NCBI RefSeq assembly: GCF_003002025.1
Contig: NZ_PVZB01000012.1
Span: 62,001-126,000 of the forward strand
DNA length: 64,000 bases
Source of the DNA: Paraburkholderia sp. BL25I1N1
GTDB taxonomy: Bacteria; Pseudomonadota; Gammaproteobacteria; Burkholderiales; Burkholderiaceae
Reading direction: 5' to 3'
Shown: positions 17,588 through 24,758 of the stretch, piece after piece
How the letters are laid out: each line of letters begins with the position of its first letter
Numbering within the stretch: position 1 is the first letter of the stretch
Notes under the pieces: generated by a model
What the model saw: the letters and a program-made list of their open reading frames with translations, nothing else
Told to the model about the DNA's origin: nothing
Database searches by the model: none
Made by a program: the position numbers and the translations under genes

Positions 17588-17880
17588 CTACACGACCAGC
17601 CTGAGCGCTTCATCCCACGCCTTCTGCTTTATGACTGCACTCCGGCCGAACCACGCAGCATCGCGCCGGTGATCGAGGTATTCCGTCACCGCGTTCAGCA
17701 GGCCCCATACAGTGCCGGATGCAGATCGCAACCCGCGCCCTTGCTGCGTCCGTTGAACAGCTCGCCGATCGTGCAGATCGCCCGTTCGTTGACGGACACC
17801 GCGTCGCGCTCGGTCTGGTTCATCGACGGGTAGGCGCTATGGATCACCATGCTCAACGGGCGATTCAGGAGCCAACGCAT
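17588..17880 (-). pseudogene. DUF932 (plasmid/phage-type) C-terminal remnant
   Basis: Read leftward, the sequence shows NERAICTIGELFNGRSKGAG, then a frame change near 17700, then WGLLNAVTEYLDHRRDAAWF and VIKQKAWDEALRLVV to a TAG at 17588. This matches the C-terminal end of DUF932 proteins, which are common on plasmids and integrative elements. The N-terminal two thirds are missing. It indicates past plasmid or ICE DNA here. Confidence 0.6.
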
Positions 17881-18001
17881 TGTGGAAATCTCTCGCTGCG
17901 TTAGTTGAGGACCCGGGCGACACTGTCTGTCTCATTGCACCGACACCGCGGGCCGTTTATAGGAGCATTATGAAAGGGTGAACGATGGGGGCAGCCCGGC
18001 T

Positions 18002-18029
18002 TATAATCCTCGTGCGTCTGAGTCAGACG
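18002..18029 (+). promoter_or_regulatory. Promoter -10 with overlapping palindrome before the methyltransferase
   Basis: A perfect TATAAT at 18002-18007 is followed by the 15-base palindrome cgtctgagtcagacg (18015-18029), which would cover the transcription start. No matching -35 was obvious. The next gene on this strand is the DNA methyltransferase at 18122, so the palindrome is a candidate operator that limits methyltransferase expression. Confidence 0.5.
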
Positions 18030-18121
18030 GCCTTCGCTTGTCTGTCTCAGCTATTCGCCGATGTCGGGCAGCGGTTCCGTGCTTTGCATTGGCGCGGACG
18101 CTTTAACAACGAAGATCTAAT

Positions 18122-19345
18122 ATGACGCGTCGACTGAACTACAAGAATGAGTTGGGTCAACACATGACGCCGGTGACGATCGCCAACATGCTGTGCCAAC
18201 AATTACCGCGTGGCGTGACTGTGGCGATTGATCTGGCCGTCGGCGACGGCGCTCTGCTTCACGCGCTCCGCGGGAGATGGAAGAAGATTGAGCTCTATGG
18301 CGTCGACTGTGACCGGGAACGAGTTACGAGGGCTGCGCGGTTGCTGGGACCGGGTTGCGCAGGACAGGGCGACGGGTTGACTGCCCGCTTACCTTCTCGT
18401 CTTAATGCGACGGCCGGCCGTACCGTATTGATCGGTAACCCCCCATACTTTGCGGTCGAATCTCGGGATATTGACCTACGGCTTCAGCGAAAGGCGTTTC
18501 CGGGTGTCTCTTCTAAACACGGGCTTCGAAGGATAGAGATGACCTTTTTTTCGCGTGCGTTGATCGAAGCGCGCCGCCGAAAAGGGGTGGTCGCAATGAT
18601 TCTGCCGTCCGCCTTCGCCGCTGGAATCCAATACGCACCTTATCGGGCCGCACTTCTCGAACATTATCGTGTTCTAAAGGCGATCGAAATTCAGGACGGG
18701 GGTTACCGGGATACGGAGGCAACAACCATCTTGCTCATTATCGATACTGCATGTCGTCCGACACGCGAAGTTGAAATCAGTCGATACACGGTGAGTGAGG
18801 ACGAGTTTGCGGTTGTCTATCGAGGTCGTATTTCACGCGATCAAAGGCTCGATGCCAGGTACTGGGCTGGTGCCCATCTGCACCAGATGAAGGCGCCAAC
18901 CCTTGGCGAAGTGGGCGCGGATATCTCTCGTGGGCGAAGATCCAAAGCTGAAGCCTTGAAGGACAGCCAAATTGTCCTCCATACGACTGACCTTTGCAGA
19001 CTCGAAGGACGCCGTATCAGATTGCCCGATTTACATCTGGAGACGATGGAGTCGAACGACGTAGACGTTATGGCAGAAGCGAAAGATTTTCTTATTGCAA
19101 GGACGGGCACGCGCGTGCGGTGGGAGCCGATTGAAGTGGCAGCGGGGTCGGCACCGATCAGCGATCATGTGCTACGCATCCGTGCCCCGAAAGGTTTCTA
19201 TCGCGCCATCAAGGCATCTCTGCTCCACCCCAATTTTTCAAACTGGCTTGCGAGTATTTCAAAAGGTGTGTGCGCAACAGTGTTGACGAAACGCGAGCTC
19301 CTACAGATGCCTCTGTTCGCAATGCAGGGGAAGTGCAATGGCTGA
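18122..19345 (+). CDS. NPPY-type DNA adenine (N6) methyltransferase
   Basis: The protein has 407 residues. The SAM-binding motif I is DLAVGDGALL (37-46), with the acidic ribose contact at VD 61-62, and the catalytic motif GNPPY is at 105-109. That order (SAM motif, then NPPY) is of the gamma class, as in TaqI-like and type IIG or BREX/DISARM-type enzymes. Residues after about 240 resemble a target-recognition domain (DISRGRRSKAEAL, FLIARTGTRVRWEP, FYRAIKASLLHPNFSNWLAS). No restriction endonuclease is adjacent. It faces the three-gene PRTase/ATPase operon, with only 3 bp between stop codons. This suggests a combined defence locus in which it may mark self DNA. Confidence 0.85.
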   Translation: MTRRLNYKNELGQHMTPVTIANMLCQQLPRGVTVAIDLAVGDGALLHALRGRWKKIELYGVDCDRERVTRAARLLGPGCAGQGDGLTARLPSRLNATAGRTVLIGNPPYFAVESRDIDLRLQRKAFPGVSSKHGLRRIEMTFFSRALIEARRRKGVVAMILPSAFAAGIQYAPYRAALLEHYRVLKAIEIQDGGYRDTEATTILLIIDTACRPTREVEISRYTVSEDEFAVVYRGRISRDQRLDARYWAGAHLHQMKAPTLGEVGADISRGRRSKAEALKDSQIVLHTTDLCRLEGRRIRLPDLHLETMESNDVDVMAEAKDFLIARTGTRVRWEPIEVAAGSAPISDHVLRIRAPKGFYRAIKASLLHPNFSNWLASISKGVCATVLTKRELLQMPLFAMQGKCNG

Positions 19346-19348
19346 GAA

Positions 19349-20266
19349 TTAAGGCGCGTTGAATCGTACCCTATACAGGTGCCATTTACGGATCTCGGTG
19401 GAGCGATTCGGTGAGCGAGCGGGGTGATCATAAATGAGTGAAGACGCCTGAAAGCGCGAATGCGCTATCAGAAATAGCGCCGTCGCAATGCCGTGTGGTT
19501 TGGTACCTAACGGAGCGACCACGGTTGTGGCGTCGTCCGTGACCCCCTCCGCATGAATGGCCTCAAGCAGATCGTAGGCACCCGAGACAGATGCCGCGCC
19601 GCAAAAACGGACGCTTTCAAATCCTTCTTTCTGAAGCGTCGCTACATTGTTAGCCATAGCGTTGATTTCCCATCCAGGAGCGTATCCAGGAATGCCGAAC
19701 ACGGCGTACTTCCGCCAAGATGCTAAAGCATCCAGTTGTTCGCAAGCCTGCGCAAGCCTGGCGCCCTCGTATCCGAGAAATGCTACAAGTCGTCCTTGCC
19801 GCTCGGGTACGAGGCTAAGATCAGCCAGAAACCCTGGCACCCCTTCAAACCGTCGACTTGTGCTCAAAGAGAACTCGCGCGTCCACGGTGCATCAAGTAC
19901 AACCTCGCGTCGGTATTCGTTGGGCTCAAGATAAAGGATATCAACACCGGCAAGTCCGTGGCTTTGCGCTGCTCTAAGCAGGTTCAAGAGCTCCACAAGC
20001 CCTAAGGTCGTTGCTTCCAATAGTACCGAACGTGCATTGACCAATTGCGTGGCAATATCCCGCGCGGGTGCGCGCATCCCGTTCAGTAACAGCCCACGGG
20101 AGTTCCGTATATCGTAGTCGCAGACATGCGCAAGGGACGCCCTCTCTCTTACCCATTCGACAGCGGCCGTGCCGCGCGCATCTATCGGTCCACCGTGAAA
20201 TGCCAGGTCCCATTGTTTCGTCGTGACAAATTGCGGAGTGGATCCGGTTGAGGTCAGGATTCGCAC
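19349..20266 (-). CDS. Unknown third protein of the PRTase/ORC-ATPase operon
   Basis: This 305-residue soluble protein has no family I can name. It shows alternating hydrophobic strands and helices as in a Rossmann-like fold: RLVAFLGYEGARLAQACEQL, YAVFGIPGYAPGWEINAMAN, then TTVVAPLGTKPHGIATALFL near the C-terminus, and SSLIYDHPA. The GTKPHG loop could be a ligand or nucleotide site, but that is a guess. It starts 9 bp after the ATPase stop, so it belongs to the same operon. Its partners are conflict-system proteins, so it is a candidate sensor or effector. It ends 3 bp from the convergent methyltransferase gene. Confidence 0.7.
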   Translation of the reverse strand: MRILTSTGSTPQFVTTKQWDLAFHGGPIDARGTAAVEWVRERASLAHVCDYDIRNSRGLLLNGMRAPARDIATQLVNARSVLLEATTLGLVELLNLLRAAQSHGLAGVDILYLEPNEYRREVVLDAPWTREFSLSTSRRFEGVPGFLADLSLVPERQGRLVAFLGYEGARLAQACEQLDALASWRKYAVFGIPGYAPGWEINAMANNVATLQKEGFESVRFCGAASVSGAYDLLEAIHAEGVTDDATTVVAPLGTKPHGIATALFLIAHSRFQASSLIYDHPARSPNRSTEIRKWHLYRVRFNAP

Positions 20267-20275
20267 GGCTACACC

Positions 20276-22249
20276 CTATAGGAGAGGAAGCTGGTCAGCC
20301 TCTACTACGGCCCATGCTTTCTTGTAATTTCTTAATAACGTGTCAAGTTGATCCCGACTTCCACACAGCAAATCAGTTGCCGCTTGCTGCGACAGTTCAA
20401 GCTTTCTTCCTTTATTAAACGATATGCCGAAATAAGGCGCATATATTGGATTCAGGACGTATTCATCGGTCTCAAAGCGTGCGTCCTTAACCTTGGTCTC
20501 CTGGCTAACGAACAACACTGACCACTTGATACACTCCTTTATGATGTCAGCGGCTTCTCCAGTCGGGATGCCGCGATCAATGGAGAAATGAGTGCGTTCA
20601 GGCTCGCTCTGAGAGGGGCGTTGTTGGGAGAGTCTGAAGATCTGGCCTAACGTATTCACGACGAGAAAAAGGCGATTACCTTGATCGCCTGAGCCTTGGG
20701 TTTCCTTCACAAACATTGCACTAGCGGTTCTTGCCGCGATCGCTTGTTTCTCGACGGGTATGCTTTCGCCAAGCTTAGGCTCACGATCGAGTTCGACCAT
20801 TGATAAATGGCATAGTTCGAGGAAGTGACGCACGTTTCCTCGAGAGAGCTTCAGGAATGCTCCGAATCCGGCATACAGAGGACATGGCCGCTGAAGAGGT
20901 AAATAGATACTCAGGACCGTTCCGACGAAGTAGTGATGAATCCACTCACCTTGCGAAAATTTTGACGGCCTGCCTTGTTCATACGCGTCCAGCTCATCGA
21001 GCACAGCGTTGGGCTGCTTTCCTTGGTGGAGTACGGCAGCACTGCAAACTGACGCCATTGCTGTCGCGGAGCGCAGGAACTGATTTGCAGTGATATCCCG
21101 TGAGCGGTCCGTAAGAGCCGACTCGATCATTTTCCGCAAGCGAGCGCGCAACGTCGCGTCGTCGAGTATATGTTCCGCAATCTGCGAATAACTCATCGTC
21201 GGTAAGAATGAATGCGCCAGATCCCTGGTCGAACGTCTGTATTCTTCGTTGTCTCTCCGATACGTGATTTGCATCGGATCGCAAAGGACAGATGAATTTA
21301 TTTTGGCCCCGCCAATATCCGCCCCGCTCTTAAGCAGTCGAAAGCAAAACACTTCAGCTGCGAAGAGTTCAAAGTCCTTATTAAGGTGCTCCTCAACGTC
21401 GAACGTACGATAGTCTGCAGGCTCCTGGAGCTGCTCGGTGCCGAGCGTTTCTCGAGTAGCCATGCCATTACGTTTTACAGCGATATGAAAAATGAGCGGC
21501 GGTTCGGAATGTTTTAGGAGCGTATTAATCACGCGCATCTGATACGGCAGGAGATTTTCGTATTCGTCGATGAATACAAAAAAAACAACATCAGCGAGAA
21601 ATTCGAGCTGGTCCCGCGCGCTCTGGATGAGATTAATTAATACTGATTTAAGAGGCAGAAATCGTGGCCGATTGGCATCCTCTGGATTGTTTAGCCATGC
21701 TGCAAGGCGATTTTTGCTTCGTCGGACATAGACTAGCAGATCGTTCAAACTGGCTCCGCCGTTCGAATCAAAATCCTGGAAAATGCTCAAATCGAGTTGT
21801 TCTATTCCCGGAAAATCAATTTTTCGCTGAGGTCCGCTGGCAAGTGACGTTAGCGCTGAAAACAATTCACCCATGACCATGAGGCATAACGCGTGCTCGA
21901 ATGCTAGCCGCCATTCGGATTCGTTGAGCCAATCTCCAGCAAAAGCGCGCAGATACTGCGTATCCGCGCGAAGATAAAGACCTATTTGCTTTGGAAGGGC
22001 TTCTCGTGGCAAATGCCGTTTCGGCGAGAGTTGCGTGTTATGAGATAGATAGCGTAGTAGGGTCGTCTTGCCACAACCCCGTCCACCTTCTATAAGAAGA
22101 GGTTTTCGCACATCGCTGAGAGCTAATTTGTCGAAGAAAAGGGGTATTACAAATTCGTCCCAGAGGTCAAATCCAAGCTCCTCTGCACGATTTTTCGCGA
22201 ATGCGCGTGTGGCAAACTGGCTCATTATCTGTCGAGAAGAGGTGTCCAT
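20276..22249 (-). CDS. ORC/CDC6-like AAA ATPase of a defence cassette
   Basis: This 657-residue P-loop ATPase has Walker A GGRGCGKTT (55-63) and Walker B FVFIDEYENL (224-233, Asp228 and Glu229). The start and layout (NRAEELGFDLWDEFVIP, then the P-loop) match ORC-CDC6-family AAA ATPases that occur as switch components in prokaryotic conflict systems. The region after about 420 is helical with a possible winged-helix end (ECIKWSVLFVSQE, DEYVLNPIYAPYFGISF). Its start overlaps the PRTase-like gene by 25 bp, so the two are translationally coupled. It probably senses or transmits an infection signal to the PRTase-like protein, by analogy. Confidence 0.8.
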   Translation of the reverse strand: MDTSSRQIMSQFATRAFAKNRAEELGFDLWDEFVIPLFFDKLALSDVRKPLLIEGGRGCGKTTLLRYLSHNTQLSPKRHLPREALPKQIGLYLRADTQYLRAFAGDWLNESEWRLAFEHALCLMVMGELFSALTSLASGPQRKIDFPGIEQLDLSIFQDFDSNGGASLNDLLVYVRRSKNRLAAWLNNPEDANRPRFLPLKSVLINLIQSARDQLEFLADVVFFVFIDEYENLLPYQMRVINTLLKHSEPPLIFHIAVKRNGMATRETLGTEQLQEPADYRTFDVEEHLNKDFELFAAEVFCFRLLKSGADIGGAKINSSVLCDPMQITYRRDNEEYRRSTRDLAHSFLPTMSYSQIAEHILDDATLRARLRKMIESALTDRSRDITANQFLRSATAMASVCSAAVLHQGKQPNAVLDELDAYEQGRPSKFSQGEWIHHYFVGTVLSIYLPLQRPCPLYAGFGAFLKLSRGNVRHFLELCHLSMVELDREPKLGESIPVEKQAIAARTASAMFVKETQGSGDQGNRLFLVVNTLGQIFRLSQQRPSQSEPERTHFSIDRGIPTGEAADIIKECIKWSVLFVSQETKVKDARFETDEYVLNPIYAPYFGISFNKGRKLELSQQAATDLLCGSRDQLDTLLRNYKKAWAVVEADQLPLL

Positions 22250-23115
22250 CCGTCCGTTTCATACCAGAAAACGGGCAGAGTGTTGTTTGGAGTGCCATGC
22301 GCAAACGCATAGGTTAACGCCTGATCTTGATAACCATAATTCCCGATTCGGCCTCCTAGGCCAAATGCATTGCAGACCATAACGTATTGATCGCGCAATT
22401 GCGTTTTGAGTGCGATGCTGTTGTACTGGTCGAGAACTGAGCCATCAAAGAAATGGTGACTTTTCGTGAGAATTTCGCCTGCCACAACGCAAATAGATGG
22501 CAATTCGTGTTGAATTTTCTGCAATCCGTCAGTGTGTGCAGCTGCTGTGACATACACAATCTGGCAATCTGGCCGCTGGGACAGGAAGTCAACCAAAGGC
22601 TTTCTGCTCATGAAGGAAGTGAACTGATCGCCCGTACCGCAAAAGTCGTCAACCATGATGAGCCGTGATACCGACGACGGTTGCGAATCCAAAAGTTCCG
22701 GCCAGATCATCCATTTGTCCCGGATGCCCAATGATCTCGCCAGTAATCGAAGCATATAGGTACCGCTCTTCGTCGGCGGTTGTTCGATGCTTATAATAGG
22801 AATCAATCTGGTATGCGGATCTTTACGTTCTTGGAGTGCACGGACGATCTGTAGATCGTCTGCAGCCTCGGTGCCAAGGAGCACGCTTGAGGTCATCGCA
22901 CTTTTGAGCAGCGCCAGAACTTGCTGCTTGCTGCGATACACGAGGTTATCAAGCAGACATGCTCCAAGGAGCTCGCATTCGCGATCCTGAAATTGGCGAT
23001 ACCAGGCACGGCTACGTGCGACGTCAATTCCCTCCCATATGCCTTTAGCAATGAGTTGTTCAACGCGTTCAATCGTCGCATCGATAAATAGCCGCTCATC
23101 TCGTGTATCGATCAC
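22225..23115 (-). CDS. PRTase-like protein (predicted conflict-system effector)
   Basis: This 296-residue protein has the type I phosphoribosyltransferase PRPP-binding signature in IMVDDFCGTGDQ (153-164, acidic pair Asp156/Asp157). The central strand-rich part (RLIPIISIEQP, CQIVYVTAAAHTDG, ICVVAGEIL) fits the fold. The C-terminal QYVMVCNAFGLGGRIGNYGY and TPNNTLPVFWY resemble the extension of the PRTase group named in comparative genomics of bacterial conflict systems. Base-salvage enzymes are shorter and lack that extension. It is the first gene of the leftward three-gene operon. The likely role is a toxic or nucleotide-modifying effector controlled by the ATPase. This is inference. Confidence 0.75.
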   Translation of the reverse strand: MIDTRDERLFIDATIERVEQLIAKGIWEGIDVARSRAWYRQFQDRECELLGACLLDNLVYRSKQQVLALLKSAMTSSVLLGTEAADDLQIVRALQERKDPHTRLIPIISIEQPPTKSGTYMLRLLARSLGIRDKWMIWPELLDSQPSSVSRLIMVDDFCGTGDQFTSFMSRKPLVDFLSQRPDCQIVYVTAAAHTDGLQKIQHELPSICVVAGEILTKSHHFFDGSVLDQYNSIALKTQLRDQYVMVCNAFGLGGRIGNYGYQDQALTYAFAHGTPNNTLPVFWYETDGWTPLLDR

Positions 23116-23418
23116 TATCGTCTCTTCCGGAGGCTGTGGTATTCACTGAGCGTCTATAGTGCGTTTCGCTGAATTTTCGCATGCGACGATAAGTGTAGCA
23201 AAGCCCTATTTGTCGGTCCTCCCCAGCGATCCCGGTAAGCTCGCGATACCAGGGCTGAGGAGAGCGTAGCCGAGCTCGCAGACGTATGCGCATTGAATGC
23301 TAGGGTCTTTCAGCACTCAGGCGACCGCTGCGGAGGCCTCTTGGGATTGCCTCGCTTCATCTCCGGCTGGCGGGGCCCCTTGGAGTTTGATGCCGCGTTT
23401 GGCTAGCTAGGCTTCGCG
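23116..23418. other. Intergenic region upstream of the PRTase operon
   Basis: About 300 bp contain the promoter region of the leftward defence operon. Near 23330-23400 a minus-strand frame reads LAKRGIKLQGAPPAGDEARQ and stops, which looks like a short gene tail from older DNA. No named feature. Confidence 0.35.
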
Positions 23419-24513
23419 CTATGATTCGATGCCGAGAGCGCGGAAAGGAGGATAGGTTTCAGGTTGGGAGAAAACCATACAGACTGGACTGCCCGACGCC
23501 ACGGAAAATCCGGTTGGCTCGAGGCGACCGTGCGTGCCATCGATAGAGAAAGCAACAATGCTGTCACTATCTTCGTTGAGCGCGTACATGAAGCGGCCGT
23601 CCGGCGCGCTTGTCATGAAACGCGGAGTGCGGCCTGCAGTCGGCTGGGCATTAATAAACGTCAGATGCCCGCTTGACTGATCGACGCTGAAAATGGCAAT
23701 GCTGTCATAGCCACGATTCGATGCGTAGACAAAGCGACCGGTACTATCCACTTCGATTTCGGATGCGCGGCTGTTGCCAGTGTAGGTATCGGGCAGTGTG
23801 GAGACGATCTGCAGCGGCGTGAGCGCGCCACTTGCTGGCGAATACCGATAGGTCGTTACCGTCGAATCAAGTTCGTTGACGCAATACGCATAGTTCGCCG
23901 CAGGATGAAATGCGATGTGGCGCGGCCCTGCAGTTTCGCGCGACTCCACATAGGCCGGAGTCGCAGGACTGAGTCGGCCGTCCTTGAACTCGAAGCTGAA
24001 TACCCGATCGAGCCCCTTGTCCGGGACGATCACGAAGCGGCCGGTTGGGTCAAAAGGATTGAAGTGCGGCTTTGCCTGTTTCTGTTCAACGCGGTGTGGA
24101 CCAACGGGACCCTCAATCTGCACGAGTTGTGTGATTTCCAGCAGGGTGCCGTCCTGTGCCAGAGGTAGCACCGCAAGGCTCGCGCCGATATGGTTGGAAA
24201 CCACAATGTAGCGGCCTGTTGGATCGATGGCCAGATGGACCGGATTTTTTCCTCGCGTACTTTGCGTGTTCAGTAGTGACAGTTCGCCTGATTCGCGGTC
24301 GACCGCAAAAGCCGTGATATCGCTCATATCCCCGTGTACGGCATACAGTCGGTCGCCGTTGCGGCTTAGAGCGAGGAACGACGGATTGACCAGATCCCTC
24401 ATCAGTTGCACGAGTTCCAGCGAGCCAGTCTGGGTGTTGACACGATAGACGCTGATCCCTTCGCCGCGAGCGTTGCGTTCGCGCGTCGTACGCGATCCAA
24501 CATAAGCAAACAT
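23419..24513 (-). CDS. Lactonase-family beta-propeller protein
   Basis: The protein has 364 residues, starting at ATG 24513 after a strong ribosome site (aaggaaggaaac). Seven-bladed propeller repeats recur about every 50 residues, for example DPTGRYIVVSNH, DPTGRFVIVPDKG, HPAANYAYCVNELDSTVTTY, DSTGRFVYASNRGYDSIAIF and APDGRFMYALNEDSDSIVAF. This is the PF10282 family (6-phosphogluconolactonase-type, also used on other lactones). No signal peptide is visible, so a cytoplasmic location is likely. It stands alone and is divergent from the aconitase gene. The specific substrate cannot be assigned. Confidence 0.85.
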   Translation of the reverse strand: MFAYVGSRTTRERNARGEGISVYRVNTQTGSLELVQLMRDLVNPSFLALSRNGDRLYAVHGDMSDITAFAVDRESGELSLLNTQSTRGKNPVHLAIDPTGRYIVVSNHIGASLAVLPLAQDGTLLEITQLVQIEGPVGPHRVEQKQAKPHFNPFDPTGRFVIVPDKGLDRVFSFEFKDGRLSPATPAYVESRETAGPRHIAFHPAANYAYCVNELDSTVTTYRYSPASGALTPLQIVSTLPDTYTGNSRASEIEVDSTGRFVYASNRGYDSIAIFSVDQSSGHLTFINAQPTAGRTPRFMTSAPDGRFMYALNEDSDSIVAFSIDGTHGRLEPTGFSVASGSPVCMVFSQPETYPPFRALGIES

Positions 24514-24758
24514 GAGTTTCCTTCCTTTCGATTTTGATTGGCAACGCGCGCCCGTCGATCGGCCCGTTGGCATAGCAGGATAGATGCGACACCGTCCTGG
24601 ATTGACGTACCCCGCTCAACTCCGCGGCCAAGTCGCCTCTGATCGCGGGAAATTGGATCGGCCTGAGGCCCGTCCACTATGCACGGGCGGTCCGTTGAGG
24701 TGCGCCGGGGGTTTCTACTAGATTGTATCGTGATGCTATAAAGTGCAAAAATACAGTC

